Part shown: positions 1 to 6,476 of the stretch, one piece after another
How the letters are laid out: each line of letters starts with the position of its first letter
Numbering within the stretch: position 1 is the stretch's first letter
Source of the DNA: CALVJJ01 sp045538425
GTDB taxonomy: Bacteria; Bacillota; Clostridia; Christensenellales; UBA1242
Assembly (NCBI GenBank): GCA_045538425.1
Contig: JAZSRJ010000044.1
Coordinates: 1 to 16,169, forward strand
Direction of reading: 5' to 3'
Length of the DNA: 16,169 bases
Program-made: the position numbers and the translations under genes
The notes under the pieces: generated by a model
What the model was told of the DNA's origin: nothing
Database searches by the model: none
Seen by the model: the letters and a program-made list of their open reading frames with translations, nothing else

Positions 1-40
1 ATCATTCTTGTCAAACAAAACACAAAATTTTACAACAATA

Positions 41-70
41 AAAAAGGAGCAATACGAATTGCACCTTTTA
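41..70 (-). terminator. Rho-independent terminator downstream of cwlD
   Basis: A 12-bp stem with one A-A mismatch (42-53 pairing with 58-69, loop 54-57) is followed on the minus strand by a T-rich run reading CTTTTTTATTG. It lies about 75 bases beyond the cwlD stop codon. Unlike most terminators in this window it does not overlap the stop codon. The spacer between stop and hairpin (71-143) shows nothing recognisable. Confidence 0.75.
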
Positions 71-143
71 CTTAAAATATGTTAATCTTGAAATTATGAC
101 TATGTTATGTAACTATTTTGATATAAAAACTGATTGTATCCCC

Positions 144-830
144 TTAATTTTTTCTTATATTAAGATATTTTACAATCCCACAAAATATTTGGTACGCCAA
201 CTTTTCCTGATAATCTTCACTCACCAATAATTGCTCTTCTTCAGGATTGGACAAATAGCCACATTCTACCAAAACAGTTGGAGTTTTGCTACATTTTAAT
301 ATGTAATAATCTCCATGATTGGCTTCTCTTTTTGTATTGAGATGGTTTTGAAATTGTGATTGAATCATTTGTGCAAACTTCTTACTTTCTTCTGTACCTT
401 CTTGATAGTACACTTGTGCCCCATATTGATCACTGGTAGGATAACTATTCATGTGAATAGACAATACCATATTGGCTTTTGAACCCGCAATTAGTTGTTC
501 TCGTTTTGCCATATCTTTTTGCTTATCCGGATCAAGACTACCATTGTCTTTTCTTGTTAACACCACATCAAACCCATACCCTACAAGATATGGTTGCAAC
601 TTTTTAACAACATTGAGATTGAGATCACTTTCCTTAATTCCTGTAGCCCCTACACAGCCACCATCTTCTCCCCCATGTCCAGCATCTAGTACAATCGTGT
701 ATTGTCCTTTGGGTTGGGCAAGTGCACTGACTTTCACAATGGAATAACTTAGCACAAAACTAAGCAATAATATAAGTCCCACTACAAAAATTGGTTTGAT
801 TCTAAAACTAAAAAAAATGTTTTTTCGCAT
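144..830 (-). CDS. cwlD: N-acetylmuramoyl-L-alanine amidase, CwlD-like (Amidase_3)
   Basis: This 228-residue protein cleaves the amide bond between N-acetylmuramic acid and L-alanine in peptidoglycan. It has a short basic N-terminus, one hydrophobic segment at about residues 13-37 (signal anchor or signal peptide), then a single zinc amidase_3 domain. The visible active-site residues are His52 in DAGHGGEDGG, Glu67 in KESDLN, His126 in SIHMNS, and the catalytic Glu189 in VECGYLSNP. Length and one-domain layout fit CwlD, which in Bacillus helps make muramic-delta-lactam in the spore cortex. No extra wall-binding domain is present. The start is supported by AAAGGA seven to eight bases upstream. 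It has its own terminator and lies behind the terminator of the upstream 93-residue gene, so it probably has its own promoter. A vegetative amidase of the same family is the main alternative. Confidence 0.88.
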   Translation of the reverse strand: MRKNIFFSFRIKPIFVVGLILLLSFVLSYSIVKVSALAQPKGQYTIVLDAGHGGEDGGCVGATGIKESDLNLNVVKKLQPYLVGYGFDVVLTRKDNGSLDPDKQKDMAKREQLIAGSKANMVLSIHMNSYPTSDQYGAQVYYQEGTEESKKFAQMIQSQFQNHLNTKREANHGDYYILKCSKTPTVLVECGYLSNPEEEQLLVSEDYQEKLAYQIFCGIVKYLNIRKN

Positions 831-858
831 CCATCTATCCTTTTACGTGTTCTACTTA

Positions 859-887
859 TGCTTATGACACTGACTGAAAAAATATGC
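859..887 (-). promoter_or_regulatory. Candidate cwlD promoter, sporulation sigma E-like
   Basis: On the minus strand GCATATT (887-881) is separated by 14 bases from CATAAGCA (866-859). The -35 half and the CATA of the -10 match what I recall of the Bacillus sigma E consensus (ATATT, 13-15 bases, CATACAAT-like). The second half of the -10 is poor. Bacillus cwlD is known to be sporulation-controlled, which is why this was worth recording. No good TTGACA/TATAAT pair is seen in the same interval. This is a weak call from one site. Confidence 0.3.
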
Positions 888-889
888 GA

Positions 890-920
890 AAAATAAAAAA
901 CGAGCAAACTAGCTCGTTTA
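890..920 (-). terminator. Terminator of the 93-residue gene, overlapping its stop codon
   Basis: A perfect 8-bp stem (898-905 with 912-919, loop 906-911) is followed on the minus strand by TTTTTTATTTTT. The TAA stop of the upstream gene (918-920) lies partly inside the stem. Confidence 0.85.
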
Positions 921-1199
921 CCCTATTTCGTTTTCTCCCATTAGTTCTGCAATATAGGCATCAATCCATGCGTATTTTTCATCTTGATATTCTTTTTGCT
1001 TTTCCCCAATAAAAGCAAGCAAATGTTGTCTATCGCTGTCACTCAATTCGTCTTCGCAACAACATTTTTGACTGAGCAATTGTTTGATACGAAGCAGAAT
1101 ATTCGCATCCCCAATATGTAACTGGATATACTTTTTCTTTTTCTCCATATCAATGTCTTTGGCTAGCATCCAATAATCCATTATACACATTTGTGTCAT
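918..1199 (-). CDS. Hypothetical protein, 93 residues
   Basis: I do not recognise this protein. It is a small, soluble-looking, highly charged polypeptide with no signal peptide or membrane segment. It looks largely helical, with a run of three cysteines at 46-48 (QKCCCED) followed by an acidic and then an amphipathic C-terminal half (about 50-90, rich in Glu, Lys and Tyr). The start is well supported: AAAAGGAG ends six bases before the ATG. It has its own extended -10 promoter and its own terminator, so it is a monocistronic gene between cwlD and tsaD. The three adjacent cysteines could bind metal or be redox-active, but no complete zinc motif is visible. It is real on expression signals; function unknown. 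Confidence 0.75.
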   Translation of the reverse strand: MTQMCIMDYWMLAKDIDMEKKKKYIQLHIGDANILLRIKQLLSQKCCCEDELSDSDRQHLLAFIGEKQKEYQDEKYAWIDAYIAELMGENEIG

Positions 1200-1221
1200 A
1201 GTCGTCTCCTTTTACAACTTA

Positions 1222-1230
1222 AGTATACCA
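1222..1230 (-). promoter_or_regulatory. Extended -10 promoter of the 93-residue gene
   Basis: The minus strand reads TGGTATACT, an extended -10 (TGn plus a 5/6 TATAAT match). No convincing -35 lies 17 bases upstream (AAGAAA), as is usual for extended -10 promoters. The start site would be near 1215, leaving a leader of only about 15 bases that carries the ribosome binding site at 1206-1213. Confidence 0.6.
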
Positions 1231-1289
1231 TAATTATGACCATGTTTCTTTGTTCTATTTTAGATACTTATGTCTTATTTTTGTGAAAA

Positions 1290-1327
1290 CAGACGAAAAG
1301 AAAAAGACTACCTAACGTAGTCTTTTA
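1290..1327 (-). terminator. Terminator of tsaD, overlapping its stop codon
   Basis: A perfect 10-bp stem (1302-1311 with 1317-1326, loop CTAAC) is followed on the minus strand by TTTCTTTTCG. The tsaD TAA (1325-1327) sits at the base of the stem. Confidence 0.85.
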
Positions 1328-2410
1328 TTTTTTAACACTGTACTTAAGATTGAGTCCACTACATGCTGAAAGAGTCATATCTGCAAGCCCCTCTCCACTA
1401 ATCAGATTGAAATACGCTTCCGCCCCAATCATAGCAGCATTGTCTGTACAAAGTATCATTGGAGGGAACAACACTTTTACTCCTTGTTTTTCCCCTTCTT
1501 CCGTCAAAGTTTTTCTAAGATATCCATTAGCAGCAACACCCCCAGCAACCGCTACCGTCTTGATACGATATTTTTTCGCTGCAGCCAGTGTTTTGGTCAC
1601 TAATTCACCTACTGCTTCACATTGAAAACTATGGCAAACATCCGCAACAGGAATCTCTGCATTGTTTTGTTTTTGCTTATGAATATAATTGATAACTGCT
1701 GTCTTTAATCCACTATAACTAAAATTAAACGTCCCTTTCATGACATCTTTTTTCAAAAACTGTATACTATGAGACCCTTCTTTTGCCATTTTGTCTACCA
1801 CTGGGCCACCTGGATAGCCTAACCCCAATACTTTTGCCACTTTATCATAGGCTTCACCAATGGCATCATCCACTGTTGAACCAATCAAATTGTTGTGCAA
1901 ATAATCTTTTGTCTTCACAATTGCAGTATGCCCACCAGAGACAATAAGACTCAAAAATGGTGGCTTTAAGTCAGGATGTGCAATATAATTGGCCGACACA
2001 TGTCCTTTAATATGATTGACCTTAATGAGTGGCAAATTGTAGGAATACGCAAGACTCTTAGCAAATGTCACCCCTACCATAAGAGCCCCCACAAGTCCAG
2101 CACCATAAGTCACAGCCACAGCATGAATATCTGCCATGGTAACTTTTGCTTTTTCTAGTGCCTCATCCAAAACATTAGAAATAGCCATTAGATGGTTGCG
2201 ACTAGCAACTTCTGGCACAACACCTCCAAAACGTTTGTGAATATCAATTTGGCTACTAATCACGTTGGACAACACTTCTCTGCCATTTTTCACAACAGCA
2301 ATGCTAGTCTCGTCACAACTAGACTCAATGGCTAAGATTAAGATGTCTTGTCTTTTATAATTCTTTACTAAAAAGTCAAACTTTTGTTTTGCAACTAATT
2401 CGTAACTCAT
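1325..2410 (-). CDS. tsaD: tRNA N6-adenosine threonylcarbamoyltransferase TsaD
   Basis: TsaD transfers the threonylcarbamoyl group from TC-AMP to A37 of ANN-decoding tRNAs, working with TsaB and TsaE in bacteria; neither is encoded here. From the start chosen the protein has 361 residues. Family motifs in order are IESSCDETSI (28-37), the metal ligands His133 and His137 in NHIKGH, SGGHT (158-162), DDAIGEAYDKVA (181-192), the glycine-rich AVAGGVAANG (287-296), and Asp323 in CTDNAAMIGA. An upstream in-frame ATG at 2464 would add 18 residues but has no ribosome binding site and lies at the prfB terminator. The ATG at 2410 has AAGGAAAG with AGGA eight bases away. About 22 residues precede the usual N-terminus even so, making the protein somewhat longer than the roughly 340 residues typical of the family. 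It is transcribed alone. Confidence 0.95.
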   Translation of the reverse strand: MSYELVAKQKFDFLVKNYKRQDILILAIESSCDETSIAVVKNGREVLSNVISSQIDIHKRFGGVVPEVASRNHLMAISNVLDEALEKAKVTMADIHAVAVTYGAGLVGALMVGVTFAKSLAYSYNLPLIKVNHIKGHVSANYIAHPDLKPPFLSLIVSGGHTAIVKTKDYLHNNLIGSTVDDAIGEAYDKVAKVLGLGYPGGPVVDKMAKEGSHSIQFLKKDVMKGTFNFSYSGLKTAVINYIHKQKQNNAEIPVADVCHSFQCEAVGELVTKTLAAAKKYRIKTVAVAGGVAANGYLRKTLTEEGEKQGVKVLFPPMILCTDNAAMIGAEAYFNLISGEGLADMTLSACSGLNLKYSVKK

Positions 2411-2415
2411 AATTT

Positions 2416-2423
2416 CTTTCCTT
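2416..2423 (-). promoter_or_regulatory. Ribosome binding site deciding the tsaD start
   Basis: AAGGAAAG on the minus strand places AGGA (2422-2419) eight bases before the ATG at 2410. The longer alternative start at 2464 has no purine-rich site in front of it. Confidence 0.7.
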
Positions 2424-2435
2424 TTTCTCTTTCCT

Positions 2436-2464
2436 ATCTTAACACTTTTTTGACCACATTGCAA
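2436..2464 (-). promoter_or_regulatory. Candidate sigma A promoter of tsaD
   Basis: TTGCAA (2464-2459) and TAAGAT (2441-2436) are separated by exactly 17 bases; each matches the consensus at 4 of 6 positions. It lies directly after the prfB terminator. Transcription would start near 2429, downstream of the alternative ATG at 2464, which supports the shorter TsaD. Confidence 0.45.
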
Positions 2465-2466
2465 CT

Positions 2467-2494
2467 AAAAAAGATAGGACTCATCCTATCTTTT
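2467..2494 (-). terminator. Terminator of the secA-prfB operon, containing the prfB stop
   Basis: A perfect 11-bp stem (2469-2479 with 2484-2494, loop 2480-2483) is followed on the minus strand by TTTTTT. The prfB stop codon TAG (2488-2486) lies inside the first arm, so the last codons of prfB are part of the terminator. Confidence 0.9.
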
Positions 2495-3590
2495 CTCTGC
2501 AAACTCTTTTAAGTATGTTGCCATACAATCTTCAATATTGCCATTCATAAAAGCATCTATATTGGAAGTTTCCCATTTTGTTCTGTGATCTTTGACCATT
2601 GTATATGGACAAAATACATAACTTCTAATTTGGCTACCCCATTCAATTTTACGCTCTACCCCCTTAATTCTATCTGCTTCTTTTTGTTCTTCTTCTAGTT
2701 TTAAGGCAAGCAATTTTGATTTTAACACATGAAAAGCTGTTTCACGATTGCGTTGTTGACTACGTTCGTTTTGACAAGTAACTACAATTCCTGTTGGAAA
2801 GTGTGTAATACGGATAGCACTATCTGTCTTATTGATATGTTGTCCACCAGCACCACTGGCACGATACGTATCCACTCTTATATCTTTATCATCAATGACA
2901 ATTTCGTCATCATTCTCTATCTCTGGCATAACTTCCACAGACAAGAAAGATGTGTGTCTACGCTTATTGGCATCAAAAGGACTAATACGTACAAGTCTAT
3001 GGACACCATGCTCACTTTTCATATATCCGTATGCATTGTCACCCGTCAACTTGAAAGTGATACTTTTGTATCCTGCACCGTCTCCTTCTTGCTCATCAAT
3101 TACAGACAATGTATATCCTTTTTTACTAGCAAACATGGTATACATACGATATACCATCGCCACCCAATCACAACTCTCTGTACCACCTGCACCACTATGT
3201 AATTTGATATAGGCATTGCTACTATCATATTTACCAGATAGAAGTGTTTTGATATAAAATGCATCTACTTGTTGTTGAAGTTGATTAAGACTATCTTTTA
3301 AGTAAGATTCATCCGCATTAGCCAAATCTTCTTCTGCACTATCAATCGCAAACTGCAAAAACTCTACTTCTTCTTTTAATTGATCGTATTCTGCAATTTC
3401 ATTTTGCAATCTTACTAGTTCTTTACTATATTTTGCAGACAACTCTATATTAGTATAGACAGACTCTTGCTTTAGTTGTTCATCAAGATCTTTGATACGC
3501 TGTTTTAAGTGATCTAAGTCAAAGACACTGACAGCACACTTTTAGGCTGTCAGTAATCAAAGACAATTGTTGGAGTTCTTGTTCAAACAT
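2486..3590 (-). CDS. prfB: Peptide chain release factor 2 (RF2), programmed +1 frameshift
   Basis: RF2 releases the finished protein at UAA and UGA stops. The gene is in two frames: ATG at 3590 encodes 23 residues, then an in-frame TGA (3521-3519) interrupts at CTT TGA C. A +1 shift at CTT resumes at GAC (3520) and runs to the TAG at 2486, giving 367 residues. In that product the stop-recognising tripeptide SPF falls at 203-205 (RLVRISPFDAN) and the catalytic GGQ at 248-250 (SGAGGQHINKTDS), within two residues of the E. coli RF2 numbering. This strongly supports the reconstructed length. The start overlaps the secA stop by one base (TAATG) and has GGGAG about nine bases upstream within secA. 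RF2 shortage favours the shift, so the gene is presumably autoregulated. The N-terminal peptide has an odd VCCQC segment just before the shift. Confidence 0.95.
3518..3524 (-). promoter_or_regulatory. RF2 +1 frameshift site CTTTGAC
   Basis: The minus strand reads CTT (3524-3522), TGA (3521-3519), C (3518). This is the canonical bacterial prfB slippage heptamer: the Leu codon slips by +1 onto TTT and decoding continues with GAC. The upstream frame encodes MFEQELQQLS at its start and the downstream frame continues as DLDHLKQRIKDL, both typical of the RF2 N-terminal helices. Confidence 0.95.
3527..3554 (-). promoter_or_regulatory. Perfect 9-bp hairpin just upstream of the prfB frameshift site
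   Basis: On the minus strand ACTGACAGC (3554-3546) and GCTGTCAGT (3535-3527) are exact reverse complements around the 10-base loop CTAAAAGTGT. The 3' arm ends two bases before the CTT slip codon. No AGGGGG-like Shine-Dalgarno stimulator is present in the 20 bases before CTT. The structure lies wholly inside the coding region and has no T-run, so it is not a terminator. A role in stimulating the +1 shift is inference. Confidence 0.6.
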
Positions 3591-6280
3591 TATTCTTCTC
3601 TCCCACAACAATTTTTATATTTTTTTCCACTACCACAAGGACATACATCATTGCGTCCTACTTCTTTAGTAGCCTTTTTAACAGTTGTTGGTTTTTGATC
3701 AATGATCACAGGTTCTTTCTCTTTTTTAGGCATTGGCTTGTATTCCACTCTAATTTGGATTTGGCAACAGAATCTTGCTACACCTTCACGAACTTTGCTA
3801 ATCATTTTATCAAAGGCTTCAAAACCTTCTTTCTTGTAGGCTTGTACAGGATCATGGTTGCCATGTGCTTGAAGACCAATCTCTTTTCTAAGCATGTCCA
3901 TAAAATCAATATGTTGCATCCAAGCCACATCAACGTGTTGTAATAAGCATGCACGTTCGTGTTGAGACAAATCAATACCAAACTCTTCTTTGTACTGACT
4001 AATTTTGTTTTCATACAACAAAATAGCTTCTTGCGCAACAAGATCAGCAATTTCATCTACTTCTAAGTCTTCGAGTTTTTCCTCTACCAAGAAGTCATCT
4101 GCTTCTTTTGGAAGTACTGTGCCACGAAGTGCATTGTTAAGTTCTGCTAGATCCCAAGTATCTAGACTACCATTTTCATCTAGATGATCAAAAACAATTT
4201 GTTTTGCATATTCGTCAATCATATCAATGACTTCACCATGAATATTAGCGCCATCTAACACACGATTACGTTCTGCATAAATGATCTTTCTTTGTTCGTT
4301 GAGCACATTGTCATATTGAAGGACAGTATGACGCATTGAGAAGTTGAACCCTTCAATACGTTTTTGTGCTTTTTCAATAAGCCCACTAATCATTCTAGAT
4401 TGATAAGGAGTATCTTCATCAATTCTAAACATGGTCATCATGGCTTTTAATTTGTCACCACCAAAGACACGAGCAAGTTCGTCCTCACAACTAATATAGA
4501 ATACACTACTACCTGGGTCTCCTTGACGACCAGCACGACCACGTAGCTGATTGTCAATACGACGGCTATCATGACGTTCTGTACCAATAATATGTAGACC
4601 ACCAAGTTGTTTTACTTCTTCTTTTTCTTTATCTGTACCTTGCTTGAATTCTTGATAAACTTCTTGGTATTTTGCACGAGCTTCTTTAAGTTCTTCTGTT
4701 TCGTTAGTTGTATCAAAAGAGGTGCAATATTCGATCACGTCTTCTGCATACCCTAGTTCTTTCATTTTGTGTTTTGCAAGAAACTCTGGGTTGCCACCAA
4801 GCAAAATATCTGTACCACGACCAGCCATATTGGTAGCAATGGTTACTTGGTTGAGTCTACCTGCTTGCGCAATAATTTGGCTTTCAAGTTCGTGGTTTTT
4901 AGCATTAAGGACAGTATGTTTTACCCCTGCCATCTTCAATTCTTTACTAATACGTTCACTTTTTTCAATGGTAATAGTACCAACTAGAATTGGACGACCT
5001 GTCTCATGTACTTTCTTAACTTCTTCGACAATATTACGGTATTTTGCATCTTCTGTTGCATAAATCACATCATTGTAGTCTTTTCTAGCAACAGGCTTAT
5101 TCGTAGGAATGGTAACAACGTCTAAGTTGTAGATTTTGTTGAACTCCATTTCCTCTGTTTTGGCTGTACCGGTCATACCAGACAACTTATGATACAATCT
5201 AAAATAGTTTTGGAACGTAATGGTTGCCATTGTTTGGCTTTCTTCTTTAATACGCACTTTTTCTTTAGCTTCAATGGCTTGGTGAAGACCATTGCTATAC
5301 TTTCTGCCATCCATAAGACGTCCAGTAAACTCATCAACAATCACAATTTCATCATTCTTAACAATATAGTTGTTGTCTCTTTTCATGATAAAATGAGCAC
5401 GAAGGGCGTTGTTGATATAATGGTTGAGTTCGATATTCTCAATATCAGACAAGTTGTCTACACCAAAATAACGTTCTGCTTTCGCAATACCACTCTCTTG
5501 AAGTCTAACAGATTTTTCTTTTTCATCAATTTCGTAATCTGTTTTTCTAAGTGTACGACAAAAACTATCTGCTTTAATATATCCATCACTACCTTTTTTA
5601 CCCATACCACTAATGATGAGTGGTGTACGAGCTTCGTCAATAAGGATACTATCTACCTCGTCCACAATGGCAAAATGTTGTCCACGTTGGACTTTGTCTT
5701 CTTTGCGTCTAGCCATGTTGTCACGAAGATAATCAAATCCAAATTCGTTGTTGGTACCATAAGTAATATCTGCTAGATATGCTTTTCTTTTCGTATTAGG
5801 ATCAATTCCTGCTGGATTGTACCCTACAGTAAGTCCTAGATAACGGAAAATCTTACCAATCCATTCGCTATCACGTTTTGCAAGATAATCGTTGACCGTA
5901 ACAATATGAACACCTTTCCCTTCAAGTGCTACAAGATATGCTGGAAGACTCTCAGTTAGTGTCTTACCTTCACCAGTACGCATCTCGGCAATACGTCCTT
6001 GGAATAGTGCAATCGCACCAAGCAATTGTACATGATAAGGTCTTTGGTGAAGCACACGGTCAGCGACTTCCCTAACACAGGCATAAGCATCAGGCAAAAT
6101 ATCATTCAATGTTTCGCCATCAGCCAATCTTTGCTTAAAGACTTGCGTGCATCCCTTTAGATCTTCTTCGCTCATTGCTTTATATTGTTCTTCTTTGCTT
6201 TCAATCAATTTTGCAATCTTTTCTAGTTTTTTCAAGTTGCGTGCATTATCTGATGCAAAGATATATGAAAATAAACCCAT
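3590..6280 (-). CDS. secA: Preprotein translocase ATPase SecA
   Basis: SecA is the cytoplasmic motor that drives unfolded preproteins through SecYEG using ATP. The 896-residue protein has the family layout: Walker A MRTGEGKT (100-107), TVNDYLAKRD (128-137), the DEVD Walker B (207-210) followed by SILIDEARTPLIISG, the preprotein cross-linking and second nucleotide-binding regions with GRGTDILLGGNPE and RGRAGRQGDPGSS, the helical wing/scaffold, and a C-terminal SEC-C zinc motif CPCGSGKKYKNCCG with Cys880, Cys882, Cys891 and Cys892. That tail normally binds phospholipid, SecB or ribosome; the last ligand is Cys where many homologues have His. The start has AGGAG five bases upstream. prfB follows with a one-base overlap, so the two are cotranscribed and probably translationally coupled. 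Length is slightly above the usual 840 or so for Bacillota. Confidence 0.98.
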   Translation of the reverse strand: MGLFSYIFASDNARNLKKLEKIAKLIESKEEQYKAMSEEDLKGCTQVFKQRLADGETLNDILPDAYACVREVADRVLHQRPYHVQLLGAIALFQGRIAEMRTGEGKTLTESLPAYLVALEGKGVHIVTVNDYLAKRDSEWIGKIFRYLGLTVGYNPAGIDPNTKRKAYLADITYGTNNEFGFDYLRDNMARRKEDKVQRGQHFAIVDEVDSILIDEARTPLIISGMGKKGSDGYIKADSFCRTLRKTDYEIDEKEKSVRLQESGIAKAERYFGVDNLSDIENIELNHYINNALRAHFIMKRDNNYIVKNDEIVIVDEFTGRLMDGRKYSNGLHQAIEAKEKVRIKEESQTMATITFQNYFRLYHKLSGMTGTAKTEEMEFNKIYNLDVVTIPTNKPVARKDYNDVIYATEDAKYRNIVEEVKKVHETGRPILVGTITIEKSERISKELKMAGVKHTVLNAKNHELESQIIAQAGRLNQVTIATNMAGRGTDILLGGNPEFLAKHKMKELGYAEDVIEYCTSFDTTNETEELKEARAKYQEVYQEFKQGTDKEKEEVKQLGGLHIIGTERHDSRRIDNQLRGRAGRQGDPGSSVFYISCEDELARVFGGDKLKAMMTMFRIDEDTPYQSRMISGLIEKAQKRIEGFNFSMRHTVLQYDNVLNEQRKIIYAERNRVLDGANIHGEVIDMIDEYAKQIVFDHLDENGSLDTWDLAELNNALRGTVLPKEADDFLVEEKLEDLEVDEIADLVAQEAILLYENKISQYKEEFGIDLSQHERACLLQHVDVAWMQHIDFMDMLRKEIGLQAHGNHDPVQAYKKEGFEAFDKMISKVREGVARFCCQIQIRVEYKPMPKKEKEPVIIDQKPTTVKKATKEVGRNDVCPCGSGKKYKNCCGREE

Positions 6281-6311
6281 AATTACTCCTAAATACAGTT
6301 GTTATGCTAGT

Positions 6312-6340
6312 ATTGTACCAAAAAAAACACAATAACACAA
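6312..6340 (-). promoter_or_regulatory. Promoter of the secA-prfB operon
   Basis: On the minus strand TTGTGT (6340-6335) is separated by 17 bases, mostly T, from TACAAT (6317-6312), preceded by TGG to make an extended -10 (TGGTACAAT). The start site would be near 6305, leaving a leader of about 25 bases with AGGAG in front of secA. Confidence 0.65.
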
Positions 6341-6406
6341 TCTTTTTTCCTAGTTTTTTTACGAGTCCAACCATGCTTTTCGACAGAAAATTAAAACAAA
6401 TATTTT

Positions 6407-6420
6407 TCCAATCCATTGGA
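6407..6420. promoter_or_regulatory. Small palindrome overlapping the recD2 -35
   Basis: TCCAAT and ATTGGA are perfect inverted repeats around a 2-base centre. The right half overlaps the putative recD2 -35 hexamer, so it could be an operator. A 6-bp half-site of this kind is not unexpected by chance in 200 bases of AT-rich DNA. Confidence 0.2.
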
Positions 6421-6446
6421 CAACAACTGATCTTTTTTGATACACT
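6417..6446 (+). promoter_or_regulatory. Promoter of the recD2-comFC operon
   Basis: TGGACA (6417-6422, 5/6 match to TTGACA) is followed after 18 bases by TACACT (6441-6446), preceded by TGA to give an extended -10. The start site would be near 6453, giving a leader of about 24 bases with AAGGAGG at 6466-6472. Confidence 0.6.
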
Positions 6447-6476
6447 ATTAGTACAAATGTTTGATAAGGAGGCACT

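Noticed and set aside
2411..2464. Longer TsaD start at the ATG at 2464
   Set aside because: It has no ribosome binding site, lies at the end of the prfB terminator and upstream of the likely tsaD transcription start, and would add residues foreign to the family.
2729..3202. Plus-strand open frame of 157 codons
   Set aside because: It is antisense to the most conserved part of prfB, including the GGQ and SPF motifs; a shadow frame.
3527..3554. The prfB hairpin as an intrinsic terminator or attenuator
   Set aside because: No T-run follows it on either strand and it lies inside translated sequence; its position relative to CTTTGAC makes a frameshift role more plausible.
5189..5776. Plus-strand open frame of 195 codons
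   Set aside because: It lies antisense to the conserved secA, has no ribosome binding site or recognisable protein features, and is Phe/Ile/Thr-rich as expected from a shadow frame.
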